Positions 29,215 through 40,191 of a DNA stretch of 64,000 bases are shown here, piece by piece. A model generated the notes under the pieces. That model saw only the letters and a program-made list of their open reading frames with translations. It ran no database searches and was not told the origin of the DNA. The DNA lies in assembly GCF_017916325.1 (NCBI RefSeq), contig NC_090170.1:994001-1058000 (forward strand). The letters run 5' to 3'. The number at the start of each line of letters is the position of its first letter. Position 1 is the first letter of the stretch. This DNA is from Leishmania martiniquensis (Eukaryota > Euglenozoa > Kinetoplastea > Trypanosomatida > Trypanosomatidae). Made by a program: the position numbers and the translations under genes.

Positions 29215-30192
29215 TCTTTTGCGTGGGTGCATGGCGAGGCGACGCTGAGGCGGAGGGTGGGGGACAGGACGCAGTGATGCGAAAGCGTACCGACTCCCAT
29301 AGCATCTCTTTTTTCGGCATCGCGACTGGCGATCGCCAACTTAAGCGGCCCGCCACTCGATGTGAAATATCAATCTTTTCGTGTGTTTGTGTGTTCGAAG
29401 TTTCACGTTGCATTTCTGCTTTCTGCCGCCTGTCGGCACTTCCTCCTACGCGGGATGCGGGGCAGACATCAGTTGCAGTCGCCAAACGTTCTCCTTTCAT
29501 GCCCTAACCAGGCAGCATGACGGTTTGCCTGGTGGAGCGGGTGAGAGGGCGGTGGCGGGCAGCCGCATTGGCTAAGGGACTCTGCCGTTTTTCCTTTCTG
29601 ATGGCCGATGTAACGCTTCCGCGAGCCATTTTCGCCTATTTCTTTCGGCGACACTCCCCTCCATCCACGCAAAGATACCTTACGAGGGAGCTCTCTGAAG
29701 AGTCGCGATACAGGCCGGTGGGCCTGTCGCAACTGATAGGACATTGGCTATGGCCACCACGAGATGCTGCTGGCAGAGAAGGAGACGGCGGATGAGCACT
29801 GGCCATCTGCTCGCCCCATTGTGCTCTGGTAGTGCGAGCGTGTAGAAGACGCTAAGTGTGGTACACAGCACAGAGGTGCGTGCGCTCGCCAGAGTCGGAG
29901 GACCTAGGGGCCCTTCTCTCTCCCCTCCTCCTCTTTTTGCTCCGCTCACTTTGGGCGTTCTCTTCCTTACCGGAAGCCTTCCTGGTCCCATTGCAGTGCG
30001 TGGCACGCAAGGAAAAAGACGGTGGACTATGAAGCTCTCCACACACCACAGGCTTTCGTAAAGTGTGCCCGTGTGCGCACCTGCTGCTTCTCTCAAGATA
30101 CCCCAGCCTCTCTATTTTTTTTGGTTACCAGGTCTTTGTGGGCGCGCGTGTGCCTGTGTGCTTCTCGCCCTTCTGGCCTTTTTAAAGGGGGT
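29215..30192. other. Intergenic region
   Basis: No supported gene in about 1 kb. Composition is mixed in the left half and pyrimidine-rich from about 29890. It ends in a clear acceptor at 30130-30131. Confidence 0.6.
30130..30131 (+). promoter_or_regulatory. Strong candidate spliced-leader acceptor for the CS-domain gene
   Basis: CTCTCTATTTTTTTTGGTTA then CCAG. It is the clearest poly-Y/AG pair in the window and leaves a 61-nt 5' UTR without ATG before 30193. Confidence 0.6.
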
Positions 30193-31200
30193 ATGTCGGG
30201 GATCGACTATTCCAAATGGGAGCAGCTGAAATACAGCAGCAGCGGCACCGACTCCGACTTGGACAAGGATGACGAGGAGCATAATAGCAGCGTCAGAGAG
30301 CCCCAGGTGGCACGGCTGGAGTATCCGTCGCGCGTGATATTGGGCCCGAATGGGGTGCGCCTGGAGCAAGCGCCACCTCAAGCCTCAGCCACACCATTTT
30401 CAGGTACAAATGTAGCTCCGACAGCAACGCAGGGCGGCAACACTGTCACAACGCACCCATCTAACAAAGAGTCCTCGCTTGCCGAGTCTGATGTCGCCAC
30501 AGCCGGAGTCGGCACCGACTCTACCGGCACCACGACTCTGAGGAAGAGTGAGGGTCAGAAGCACAGGGACGCTGATGATGACGACGAAGATCTGCTGTAC
30601 GAAAACCTCGCCCGAAACGGCGGTCGGGAGGGTGCTCAGCACTGGTGGACGCAAACTGAAGATACAGTGACAGTGAGCTTCTTGGTACCCTGGGAGACGA
30701 AGGGCAAGTGGGTGACCGAGTTCCGTCTGTACGAGGCACCCGCCGCGATGACGCAAGAGACGGAACGACAGTACGCGCAGCTGGAAATCGCTATTCAAGC
30801 CCCACCCGCATACCTGACGCCGGGGGGCAGCCACACGTGTGCTCCACCGGCGCCGCTACGCATTCATCGAGTATTCCGCTACCCTGTAAAGCTATGTGAG
30901 GATCTCATTGACGGCTGTTGGCAGATGCAATTCATGCCGAAGCGGCACCTGCGCCTCTTAGTCGTGCAGCTCTTCAAGGAGCCGGTGGGTCTTGGCATGA
31001 CACTGTGGTGGGACCGCTGCTTTTTAACCGACACCGCTTCCGTGATTGAGGACACCCACATGATACCAGACCGAATGCGGCGGATACAAGCGACGCCAGG
31101 GTCGAAGGAAAGGACCGAGCAATTCCGTAAAGTTTGGGCCGATGGGCACGAGGAGTTTCGACGGCGTGTGCAGGAGCGCAAGCAGAACATCGAACAGTGA
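30193..31200 (+). CDS. CS-domain protein, NudC-like
   Basis: 335 residues. The N terminus (MSGIDYSKWEQLKYSSSGTD) is acidic and Ser-rich and recalls the start of Cdc37-type Hsp90 co-chaperones, but only loosely. A disordered stretch follows to about 145. The CS (p23/NudC) domain spans roughly 150-310: WWTQTEDTVTVSF opens it, FRYPVKLCEDLIDGCW matches the NudC strand pair, and LGMTLWWDRCF matches the conserved WWD turn. The tail (QFRKVWADGHEEFRRRVQER) is a charged helix like the end of NudC. NudC proteins work with Hsp90 and dynein-linked clients in the cytosol. The CS domain is longer than usual because of a ~30-residue Pro-containing loop. The start is fixed by the acceptor at 30130-30131. CS call is firm; which client pathway is unknown. 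Confidence 0.82.
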   Translation: MSGIDYSKWEQLKYSSSGTDSDLDKDDEEHNSSVREPQVARLEYPSRVILGPNGVRLEQAPPQASATPFSGTNVAPTATQGGNTVTTHPSNKESSLAESDVATAGVGTDSTGTTTLRKSEGQKHRDADDDDEDLLYENLARNGGREGAQHWWTQTEDTVTVSFLVPWETKGKWVTEFRLYEAPAAMTQETERQYAQLEIAIQAPPAYLTPGGSHTCAPPAPLRIHRVFRYPVKLCEDLIDGCWQMQFMPKRHLRLLVVQLFKEPVGLGMTLWWDRCFLTDTASVIEDTHMIPDRMRRIQATPGSKERTEQFRKVWADGHEEFRRRVQERKQNIEQ

Positions 31201-31883
31201 GAGCTGACCAACACAATCGGCGCATCGCACCCCCGCCGCAAATGCGAGAGAAGAAAAAAATAAAACGGCGCAGAAAAACCTCCATGGATGGAAACGAAGC
31301 GCGAAAATCAAACCAAAAGCTCAGTGGCAGTCCTAAGCGAATACCTCATGTGCATATCCGCTGCATACGCCTCCCGGTTGCGCTCCACGTGCGAAGACGG
31401 TCCGCAAGTTACGAGACAGGAACAGCAGATCGACGCACCGTTCGGCGCATGATGACCATGAACAGTGGTGCCGCCTGTAGACGGTTGGGACACGTGACGG
31501 GCGTGTGGCTTAGGCATGCTTCTCTTTCCTCCCCCGCGGATCTTCTCGCTTTGTCTTTCCTGGTCATCTTTTGGATGCCCTCGTTTTCGCTTGGGGCATG
31601 CCTGAACGTGCGCCGTACCCGACAGACACGCGCATGCTTCTGGTCCCTAGACCTCCTCCAGCGGCTCTACGTAAGCACATACCAACCATACCACATGCGA
31701 GGGCGGTGTACATGCGTGCAGGCCGAGGCCTCAATTTCTTGGCGTGTCCCTTCGCTTCTCCCCCCTCCCCGAATCACGTGCCCCCCTCCACCCCACCCCC
31801 TCTGGAGAAGAGCAGACATCTGAAGACTTCCGTTGCGATTTATATCGGGCCCCCATTCCCCTCTCCGCTGCCCCGCCGATCCG
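31201..31883. other. Intergenic region
   Basis: No supported gene. It has an A-rich patch near 31251-31265 just after the upstream stop and a C-rich poly-Y tract at about 31742-31802 with AG at 31806-31807, 77 nt before the next start and without an intervening ATG. Confidence 0.6.
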
Positions 31884-32528
31884 ATGTTCAAGCAAACTCG
31901 CTCAGTGATGGTGTACGTTACCTGTGCGGCACTCACCATATCACTGATGGTGTGCAGCGTCTTGTCACCGATTCAGGTACTCTCCGTTGGTGAGCGGATG
32001 CTGCGTGTCTACGGCGTCGCGCTAGTGTATGACTTGCCGCCAGGCGGCTCGTCGGCGTCATCGGGCGGAAGCTCGCAATGGTGCAATCGTATCGATAACG
32101 TCAGCAGTTGCACATCGCTACCGACCGAGGCCGTGCAGGTACGAATACCGCTGGAGAAACTTCCCCCTTCGACGCTGAAAAACGTCATGACCGCCTACCT
32201 TTCCTTCGCCTCGCTATGTCTCTGCACATGTCTGTCACTGCTCATTTCCGTAATGGTCGAGCTGCTTCCGACAAAACACGGCCGCGCTGCCGTTCTTGTC
32301 ACGCGCGTACTCACGATGCTCGTGCCCCTGACTGCGGTCCTCTGCTTTGCGATGGCGGCCGTTCTCGGGCTGCGGTCTAGTCTGTATTGCACTGTGGCAG
32401 CGGCGTATTGCACTGACATGGGCAGTGAGAGCCCCGCAAGCAAGCTGCACTCTGGCTTCTTCTCCTCTGTTGGGGCCGTCATCATCGGGCTCTTGGTAGC
32501 GATGCTGCCTCCCGTGCTGAAGTGGTAA
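31884..32528 (+). CDS. Four-helix membrane protein, amastin-like topology
   Basis: 214 residues with four hydrophobic segments at about 9-31, 102-126, 137-163 and 190-210. The long first loop (32-101) holds Cys67 and Cys76, and the second outer loop holds Cys169 and Cys176. These pairs could form disulphides if the loops face outside. The topology is that of amastins and other tetraspan surface proteins of trypanosomatids. I do not see the amastin signature (Cys, then aromatic-Gly and Cys within the first loop), so it is not called an amastin. There is no obvious cleavable signal peptide; helix 1 probably serves as the signal anchor. It is the only gene of its kind here. The 3.8-kb gap after it may include a long 3' UTR, as is common for regulated surface-protein genes of Leishmania, which is inference. 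Confidence 0.72.
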   Translation: MFKQTRSVMVYVTCAALTISLMVCSVLSPIQVLSVGERMLRVYGVALVYDLPPGGSSASSGGSSQWCNRIDNVSSCTSLPTEAVQVRIPLEKLPPSTLKNVMTAYLSFASLCLCTCLSLLISVMVELLPTKHGRAAVLVTRVLTMLVPLTAVLCFAMAAVLGLRSSLYCTVAAAYCTDMGSESPASKLHSGFFSSVGAVIIGLLVAMLPPVLKW

Positions 32529-35500
32529 GGTGGGAGGAAGAGGAGGTCAGCGCTCGGCGCTGCTGCGGAAGCCATTCGCTTTCCCAGCTTTCGGTCCCTC
32601 TGAAGAGGTCTGAGGGAAGGCATTGGCGCGTGGCAACTCAGGACCCCCTGCACCACTCTCGCTGTGGGTACAAAGTGGTGAACCGTCGTGTACATCTCTG
32701 CCCTTCCTCATCCCCTGTTGGTGCCGAGCCGCATCTCGCGGTGACGGGGCCCAGTGCCTACGATGCGGGGTCTCTGGTCTCAGCGATGCACAGGTGCGGA
32801 TGCCAGCGGCCCGGTCCTGGATGGCGTGGCACCGCAGCGACTCGCGACAGTGAAGCCGCTCGTGCCATTCGCGTAGGGAGGCGGCGCATCGGCCGGCGTC
32901 GAGCTCGTCGTACGCGGGCCTCGCGCGGCGCACCAGTGCAGGGATCCCGAGGGGCCCTAAGGGGAGGGGCTGCACCAGGTGGCGGCGGACATAATGACAG
33001 CAGCTTTGAGGCGACGTGCGAGGCGTGTGTGTGGGTGTGTGTATGTCGGCGGCGTGACTGCCGGCAGTGACCGTGCTCAGATGATGGAGTCGTCACGTCG
33101 CTGTATACTGCATATCCCCACGGCTGCCTCGTGCCAGGCGATGGGGCGTGTGTACAGAACCCGTGCAGTAGAGCTCATTGCATTTTCTGTTCGGCAGCCA
33201 AGTGAGGCAGTGAATTGAAACCGAGGAATAGACGCTATCACTGGGACTCGAATGTAAAGAATGCCTGTGTCCCTGTGTGTGTGGTGAGCGTTTACCTCCG
33301 CTCTCTCTCTCTCCAATACCTGGCGTGGGAGAGGCACGGCTGATTCTGACTCTACCAGGGGTGGGGGGGAGGGAGTGACGAAGACGCGGCGCCCGCCCTG
33401 CACCTCGCGTCTTGGATAGCCGCAGTGCTGTCGGGCATAGCGTGTGGCAATGATTAGTGTAATACCAGCAGTTTGATTGCATCCAAGGATGTCTTTCTCC
33501 CTCGACGACTCGCTCTGCGGCGTGGAGCGGGGCACCATGGCGGGTGTCGACTCTTGCGCGCACTGGGCAAGGGGCAGTCCATATTCTCCACCCGTTGAGG
33601 TGTGCAAAGAGTAAGTAGGGCCAGTCACTCACATAGCCTGCAGTGCTCCCTTACCTTCTCCTCTACCGTCTCCCTCCGCGCGTGTCGGTGTGATCTTCCG
33701 TTGATCAATCCTTCATCCTCCTCGCTTCATTAGCCGGGTATCTTTTTCTACACTGGTAGGCCTTCATGTTAAGCGTCCGGCACATGTTATGGCTGGGACG
33801 CCCGGTCCTAGAGGCAGTAAACAGGCGTGGAAATGGCCGTGTGGAGAGGCGAGGAAGCTCGGAGGGAAGATGCCCGCGTCGCCGTCTCCTCCTACAATGG
33901 CCCACGATAGCTACCGGCTCCTCAACAATTTCCGACAGCCTCACAAGAACCCTCAAGAGGGAAGCCCTGACTCGGGCGCTGGAGCTCTTTGCCGCAAGCC
34001 CTGCATGGGGACTAGTGTGACCTGCACGGCTTGCCGAGCACGACTACCGAGCTCTTGATTGGCCTTGGTGCGGGCGCAGAAAGAGGGTCTCTTGCGAAAG
34101 CTGAAGTGCGATTCTTATCGACATCATCACCTCTTCGAGCTAAAGCTCGATCGTCGTGCCGCTTCGGCAGACAGGCTAGCGGTCACCTTGAGACTCGTTT
34201 GCACGAGGGCGACAACGCGTCCATGCAAGCGGTACATTGAGCAACTGCGGCAGTACATGCGGCCGAGAGGCGCGTTCAATGGCTTTGCAGCGCTTTTTCG
34301 CCTCTGATGTGCATCTACGTAACGCCGGTAGCTGGTGACTGCTTTCGCGGTTGGGGGTTTCAAGAGCATGTTTGCAATGCTCGTCGGCAGCTGGGAGTGC
34401 TTCGTGCCTCAGCGAGCTAAGCTGCAGAATGCGCGTGGAACACGGAGGTGCCATCGTGCATCGGCCCCCTTCAGTCTTGCTACGCATCTTCTTGGGCAAG
34501 GGGACTTGCGGCAGTCATTTGGCCTTGGAGCACAGCACTTCACATCGCGTCCATCAGGTGCGATTTGCCATCGCGAGAGCCTCTGGCGCTGTTGTTGCCT
34601 CGTCGCGTTGGCGGCTCACAGCAGAGCACTTCTCACCCGCAGCGTACAGCGCCAAATGACCCAAACAGAGGGAGGCCCTTGCAGCTCGCAAGAGAGAGCA
34701 TCCATGCCTCGTAGAAGGGATAAAAGACACAGGAGCAGGGGCTATAATAGCTTCGTGGAAACCATTGTCCGGTGGAGCGCGTGTGCAACGAAGCGGCGCG
34801 TCCCTCGGATGCGCCTTCGGCTGGTGGGCAGCCTCGGCCGCATAGCACCGTCGCAACGTACTTCTTCAGAGTTTTCGGGCAGGCGCTTCTGTGGGAAAGA
34901 GCGCTTCTAGGGTGTACCGCATAGAAGTCCTTGCAGCAGACTTACCTAAGAGCCATGCCACGGCAGCTACATGGTGCTGCCCTCACACGGTGGTGCTATC
35001 ACCGCCAACCGCGGTGATGCCAATGCACCTTGCATAGGTTTGAGGGCTTTCTGGCAATGCTGCTCACAAGGCTGGCTGCTGTCGAGCAGGCTTTGTTTGA
35101 AGGAGGTGCTGCTGAAGGCGGGCAGCAACCCTTTCGGGGTAGCTGCGCAGGTCGCCTCGCTGTGCACGACACGGAGTGGATGATGTCCACGCGCGGCTTC
35201 GCGACGGACTGCATGCGAAAAATCAAAACACTTCTTGAGCGAGGAGGAGTTGCTTTCTCTCTCTCACGTTCGCAGGGAGGCAAGTGGCGTTCTACCTCCT
35301 CATCCATGTCCTCAAGGACAAAGAAAAGAAACGGCATTTAGTTTTTTTTTCAATGTATCTCTGCCGAGGGGCGGACGAGGTTTCTGTGTGTGTGTGTCTG
35401 TGAGCGCAACCGCGTCTAGCCATCACTGTGAGTGGCCACTTTTCTTTTTGTCCCTTGGCAGCACACCGTCGCCTTCATGAGCGTCATGTGCAGTTGCCCC

Positions 35501-36347
35501 ACATGCCATATTGAGTCTCCTCCTCTTTTGGGAGATGGTGATATAGGCAGTGCCAAGGAGAGTGGTCGCTTTTTCTTCTGTATTTGGCCCCCCTCTCTCC
35601 CTCTCTCTTCTGTGTTTTTACTGCTCTGCCGTCCTCTGCCCTCTCTTCTCACGTCATGCTCCGCTTTGTCTGAGGAAGGCTCTGGGCATCTCGTGTCGAC
35701 TCGATCATGCTCACGGGGTCACACGTTGCGCTGGCCGTCACCGCATGCACGCGCTTCAGCTCTTTTTATTCTGGAGCCCATGGGGCCTGTCGCACGCAGG
35801 AGACGCGCCAGAGACCAGTAACCACTCCCAAGAATCCCTTGAGGACGGTATGCATCTCCATCTCCTCCCCTATCCTTCTCTTAGTGCCCGCAGGTGAGAG
35901 GCATCACCACAGCTTCACCCGAAGACGAGGTCAGCTCTCGTGCGAATGCGTTCGGAGGGGAGGCGTGAGGGGGAGTGGGCGACAAAGGCGGGAAACGTCA
36001 GAGCACTGGCGCTCCTCTAAGAGGCCAGCACCCTCGTGCTCCTATGCGGCGCACACCATCCCGGTCGACGTCCTCTTCCTCTTCGTGTTTTCTCTGCACC
36101 CTCCTCTGCTCCCCTCCCTCCTCCCTCACGTATGATGCACGCTGCCCCTTTTGAGCTGCTGTGCGCTTGCCCTTCCCTCTCGCTGCATGCCTCCGCTGCG
36201 GTGATTCATGGGGCGTGCCTTCAATCTTTCTCTGTCACCCGTCCGTCGCGGAGACATATGCTTAATCGCTACCCATAACGCCCATCCATACTCAGGGCCC
36301 CCCCGGTGTGCAAGTCCCGCCTTTACCAGTGATCTGAATTCAAGAAC
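32529..36347. other. 3.8-kb gene-free gap
   Basis: The longest gap. From left to right: a probable 3' UTR with a SIDER-like stretch (about 32740-33190); GT/CA-rich and mixed DNA; about 33760-35330 of mixed base composition with short open frames on both strands but no recognisable protein; then a pyrimidine-rich 5' flank from about 35340 to 36130. In frame with 33789 a reading runs to 34307 with one stop at 34056-34058, but it resembles no protein I know. Confidence 0.55.
32740..33190 (+). mobile_element. Possible SIDER-type degenerate retroposon in a 3' UTR
   Basis: About 450 bases of GC-rich, non-pyrimidine DNA downstream of a stop codon. It contains stretches I associate with Leishmania SIDER elements (GGGAGGCGGCGCATC near 32876, GATGGAGTCGTCACGTCGCT near 33083, AGGCGATGGGGCGTG near 33137). 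SIDERs are short extinct retroposons of ~0.5 kb, mainly in 3' UTRs, some of which affect mRNA stability. The call rests on memory of the style of these sequences, location and size; boundaries are guesses. Confidence 0.35.
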
Positions 36348-37694
36348 ATGGCCGAATCCTCCACCACGTCCGCTGCTGCCGCTGCCCCTGCCTTTAACTT
36401 TCAACCCCTTCAGAAGAGCCATGTCAACCTCTTCGCTTCTGCGCCGCAGGTGAAGAAGCTGACTCGACGCGAAAAAGAGAAGTTGCTGCGCGATTTGGAG
36501 GTGAAGCGAGCAGAAGAGCGCGCTGCCGATTCCAAGGGCGCGGCAGGCAAAGGTAAGAAGGTGCAGCGGAGGCACGGCGACAGGAGTGCCGCAGTGGCGG
36601 AAGTGGTACGCACGGCCGCCACATCCTCTTCCTCCATCGATGCCCGCGGCGCCGGAGAACACGGGGAGAAGAAGCTGTTCGAGACCGTGTTCGACACGAA
36701 GGAGGTGGAGCAAGAGCTTGCTCTCCAGGAGAGCCGCCGCAATGAGAAGCGCGCAAAGAAGCAGATACTACGGCATGCACTGCATACCAACGAAGAGGAG
36801 GACAGACGCACTGTCTTTGTGGGCAACCTGCCAAACACAATCGGCAAGCGGGACGTCGAGAAAATTTTCAAGGCATGCGGTAGTATTACGGCGGTTCGCA
36901 TTCGCTGCCAGGCGCTCGAGCAGCTCGATGAGAAGCACCTAAACAGGGGTCGCGCCGTGCGCGTACTGCGGGGTGAAATTAAAAAGGATGCCAAGTACAG
37001 CGCAACGGCCTACGTGCTTTTCGACTCTGCGGCGTCCGTCGCGTCGGCACTCGAAAAGAACGGGCTGGTTTTCCACAACCGCCACCTCGTCGTGACGGCG
37101 ATGGATGTGCAGAGCCGCGCGTACCCACCAGAGACGTCCATCTTCCTCGGCAACGTGGCCTACGACACGACGGAAGAGGATGTGTGGAAATTCTTCCAGG
37201 AGCACGGCATCGCGGACGTGAAGCGAGTTCGTCTGGTGCGGGATCGCGAGACGGGCGACTGCAAGGGCTTTGGCTACGTTGAGTTCATGCACGCCTCCTC
37301 TGTCTGTTCCGCCATCAAGACCCGAGGGGACAAGCTTAATGGGCGTGAACTGCGCATTGTGCACGTTAACAAGTCGAAGGAGGTGAAGGCGGCCACGACA
37401 AGCCGCCGTGAGAAGCGGCGCGAAGGGAACGCAGGTGGCCGCGGGGGTGCAGAGGAGCGCAAGCGGTCTCGCAGCGCAGGCGACGGTAATGGCGGCGGTA
37501 AAGGCAACTCGGGCACCTCAAGCGCCAAGAAGCCGCGCAGCGAATCAGAGCTTCCCCCCTGGGCGGGGCTCACGACAAACCCGCGGCGTAAGATGCCGAA
37601 GGACCTGCGGCCGCTTGTGGAAGGTAAAGTGGAGTTCAAGACGTCCGGCCCCCGCGCACCTGTGAAGCGGAAGATGCGCAATCCAGAGAAGTAA
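36348..37694 (+). CDS. RBM34/Nop12-like nucleolar RNA-binding protein with two RRMs
   Basis: 448 residues. Two RNA-recognition motifs sit in tandem. RRM1 spans ~154-255 with RNP2 TVFVGNLP and a long internal loop (the segment RCQALEQLDEKHLNRGRAVR) before TAYVLFDS. RRM2 spans ~263-345 with RNP2 SIFLGNVA and RNP1 KGFGYVEF. The expanded loop in RRM1, the basic linker region and the Lys/Arg-rich C-terminal tail ending in KRKMRNPEK are the pattern of RBM34 and yeast Nop12, which act in pre-60S rRNA maturation (Nop12 in 5.8S folding). The N-terminal 150 residues are charged and helical. A weak acceptor is at 36328-36329, 19 nt upstream; stronger pyrimidine tracts at 36061-36128 lie further away and would leave upstream ATGs. 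Confidence 0.85.
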   Translation: MAESSTTSAAAAAPAFNFQPLQKSHVNLFASAPQVKKLTRREKEKLLRDLEVKRAEERAADSKGAAGKGKKVQRRHGDRSAAVAEVVRTAATSSSSIDARGAGEHGEKKLFETVFDTKEVEQELALQESRRNEKRAKKQILRHALHTNEEEDRRTVFVGNLPNTIGKRDVEKIFKACGSITAVRIRCQALEQLDEKHLNRGRAVRVLRGEIKKDAKYSATAYVLFDSAASVASALEKNGLVFHNRHLVVTAMDVQSRAYPPETSIFLGNVAYDTTEEDVWKFFQEHGIADVKRVRLVRDRETGDCKGFGYVEFMHASSVCSAIKTRGDKLNGRELRIVHVNKSKEVKAATTSRREKRREGNAGGRGGAEERKRSRSAGDGNGGGKGNSGTSSAKKPRSESELPPWAGLTTNPRRKMPKDLRPLVEGKVEFKTSGPRAPVKRKMRNPEK

Positions 37695-38904
37695 AGCACG
37701 GTGGGTGAGGCCGATGTCGTGCGGAACGGTGGTGACTGACCGCCTCTTCACCGCGCCAGCGGCACGCAAAGGAGGCGGCGCATGACCGTACAGCCTCATC
37801 CCTTGAGGACACGCAAAAACTGCACTTCGACATGAGTGACCGACCCCCGCCCCTCCTCTGTAGTCGGGTGATGGCCTTCGTCGCTGGTCCGGAGGCACAT
37901 GCGATGCGCGTGTGTAGTATACAGCACAGGTCATCTATGGTGGAATCTGGTGGTGCTTCGTTTAAAAAGTTGCTCTGTCCTGCCCTCTATGAACGACATG
38001 CGAGTAAAGGCAGATATAAATAGAACCAGAAGTAAGGAGATGCTTGTCGACACTATGGCAAATCCTGCTCCCGCGCGGCGCACAGGCGTTTTCGTGACGA
38101 CCCGTCAGCGACGTACGCCTCCAGGAGCGAGGCAGGGGACCCCCGGGTGTGGTGTCGGCAGTTGGGGCACAACCACAAACGTTTGAGCGCCCCTGCCACT
38201 GCGCCTTTGCTGTCAAGACATCCTTGGGCCCAACTTCACCGCCACTTGCACTTCATGTTCACAGAGCGCTGCATTCGCTAACTGCTACGGGACACACAGG
38301 TTGAACTATAAAACAAAAACGATGCCCGCAAAGTTTCCCACGCCCCTTCCCCTTTTACTCACCCACTCTTTGGCCCCCCTCTTTCTATCCTTCGATCACG
38401 CCCTTTGGCTGCTGTTCGACACAATGACGAAGAGGAGCTCGCACGAGTGTTTACCCCTTTGTCTACCCGGCCGCTGTCTCTGCCTTCCCCCCCGCCCCCC
38501 GCCTCTCCTTAGTGTTCTCTAACCCTTCCAATATCTCTGTTGCACGTCATTCGTGAGCGCTTGCCTACACTCTCGGGTGCATTCACTATCATCGTTGCCT
38601 TTCTTGTAAGTGTGTTCGATTTTCGCTGTTCCTTTGGGCCTTCCTTGTGCTGTCTTCGTTGCGCCCTCCCCCCTCTGACCACACCGCCAACGTTTCGAGA
38701 ACCCTGCCAACCAGCAGCAGCGGCATCGCACGCAACCAGGGGCCGCCAGAGTGTCATTGACAGCCCTTCTTCCACCTCCCCACTACGGAGCTCACGCGCA
38801 CTCCTTTTCCCAATTTCAGCATCGTCGCCACACCAGTGCACGGACAACAGACGAAGGGAATCGGCGCCGCTTTCTCACTCAGTTCTGTCCGCATCACGCT
38901 CCTC

Positions 38905-38931
38905 TCTCTCCCTCCCTCCCTCCCTCCCTCT
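38905..38931. repeat. CCCT microsatellite
   Basis: Five or so CCCT units in a row, part of a longer poly-Y tract. Confidence 0.85.
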
Positions 38932-39783
38932 CTGTATGTGCGTGGACTTTTCCCCTTTGCTTCGCTGCGTTTTTCGGTGCCCCTGACTTCAGACGAGTCT
39001 CTCGGCGTCCATTCGTTTCCCCCTCACGCGCTACTGCAGACGAACGAACGGCACAGAGAGAGGAGGAGGTGAAGAGAGAAGGGGAGGGGTCAAAGGGCAG
39101 TGCCTACCGAGAGAGAAGCGCCTCGCTTTTTTGTTTCTTGGTCGCGGTGCCGTCGGTCCCGCCCGGCCGCTCCCTCTCCCCCTCTTTTTCTGCCCCTCCC
39201 GCTCAACACCATTTTTTTTTCGTTTTCTCTCTTCCAAGTTGGCATGTGAATACCCTCGAAAAGAATACATACAAAAAAAAAAACGACGGCGCCAGCAATC
39301 AGCCCCTCCTTCCCCCCTTTTTTCGTCTCAGTTCTATACCACTCCTCTGGGGTGCTGTCTCGTGTTTCTCTCCCTGTCTCCCTATTTCTAAGTTCTTTTT
39401 TTTTTCGTCTTTGTTGTTGCTCCGCCTCGCCTTTCTCCCTCCACACGCATCACCGTCTTTTTCACCTCGTCGGCTGCAGTACCCCTTTCAGGCGGCATCA
39501 GTGACGGCGCCTTGTATTTTGTGATCATTGAGTCTCTCTTCTGTTTTTCGAAGCTCGTTGTTCTCTTGTGTCGTCTCTGAGGTCGGCTTCTGCCCTCTCT
39601 CGTCATCGTGCAGCTGCCCTGTTGCTTTGCTCTGGGGGCCTTGTCCTGCTGAATACAAGAGTGGAACACTCAGCTTGATTCCTCTTCCTGTTGTTTGTAA
39701 ATCTCTGTGCCGCCTCTCTCGCTCTCCGACTCGACTCTCTCTGACGGTGTATGTCTGGGCGACGATTCACCTGAAAACGGTAA

Positions 39784-39812
39784 CACATATATACATATAT
39801 ATAGAGAGAGAG
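39784..39812. repeat. TA microsatellite joined to a GA repeat
   Basis: ACACATATATACATATATAT runs directly into GAGAGAGAGA. The TA part repeats the core seen at 16871. Confidence 0.9.
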
Positions 39813-40029
39813 ACGTACAAGTCGTGCTCGAGACAGCAGAGGAAGCAACTCCTTTTCTTTTTCGTCAGATCCACCTGTGCAACTGGCGGTAAACGCTTCT
39901 GTTTGCGCGCATTTTTGACACCTCCTTTCGGCTATTTATTTGTGTATGTCTGTGTGTGTGGGGCGGATCGACTCCAATTGGTTTCTCTGTCTCTCTCTCA
40001 CTCTCTCGCTTTCCTGTGGGGTAGAGGGA

Positions 40030-40048
40030 ATATATATATATATATATT
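40030..40048. repeat. TA microsatellite
   Basis: A pure TA run about 375 nt before the reductase start, the second TA tract in this gap. Confidence 0.9.
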
Positions 40049-40189
40049 TGGCGCGTCTTCTTTCTGTCCCTCAGCTGTTAATGCAAAGTGAGTCATTTTT
40101 TGTAACTGCGACTCTTGTAGGAAAACTTCGTTGGCTCACTGTACGTCGTCGTCAACATTTTTTTCTTCTGTTTTCGCGTCTTCTCCAAC

Positions 40190-40191
40190 AG
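40190..40191 (+). promoter_or_regulatory. Candidate spliced-leader acceptor for the diflavin reductase
   Basis: A tract with T7, CTTCTG, TTTTCGCG and TCTTCTCC precedes AACAG. The 213-nt 5' UTR to 40405 contains no ATG, although the frame is open far upstream to 39940. Confidence 0.5.

Noticed and set aside
28539..29507. A 322-codon + strand frame overlapping the RING gene
   Set aside because: A different frame of the RING-IQ-RING gene; the RING frame has clear zinc motifs and this one has none.
31884..32528. Amastin
   Set aside because: The four-helix layout fits but the amastin signature in loop 1 is not visible, so only topology is claimed.
33789..34307. A 172-codon frame with one stop at 34056, possible pseudogene
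   Set aside because: No recognisable family. In GC-rich DNA open stretches of this size with one stop arise by chance.
34335..34910. A 191-codon + strand frame
   Set aside because: No known motif, Cys/Arg-rich and irregular; no pyrimidine tract or acceptor of quality in front.
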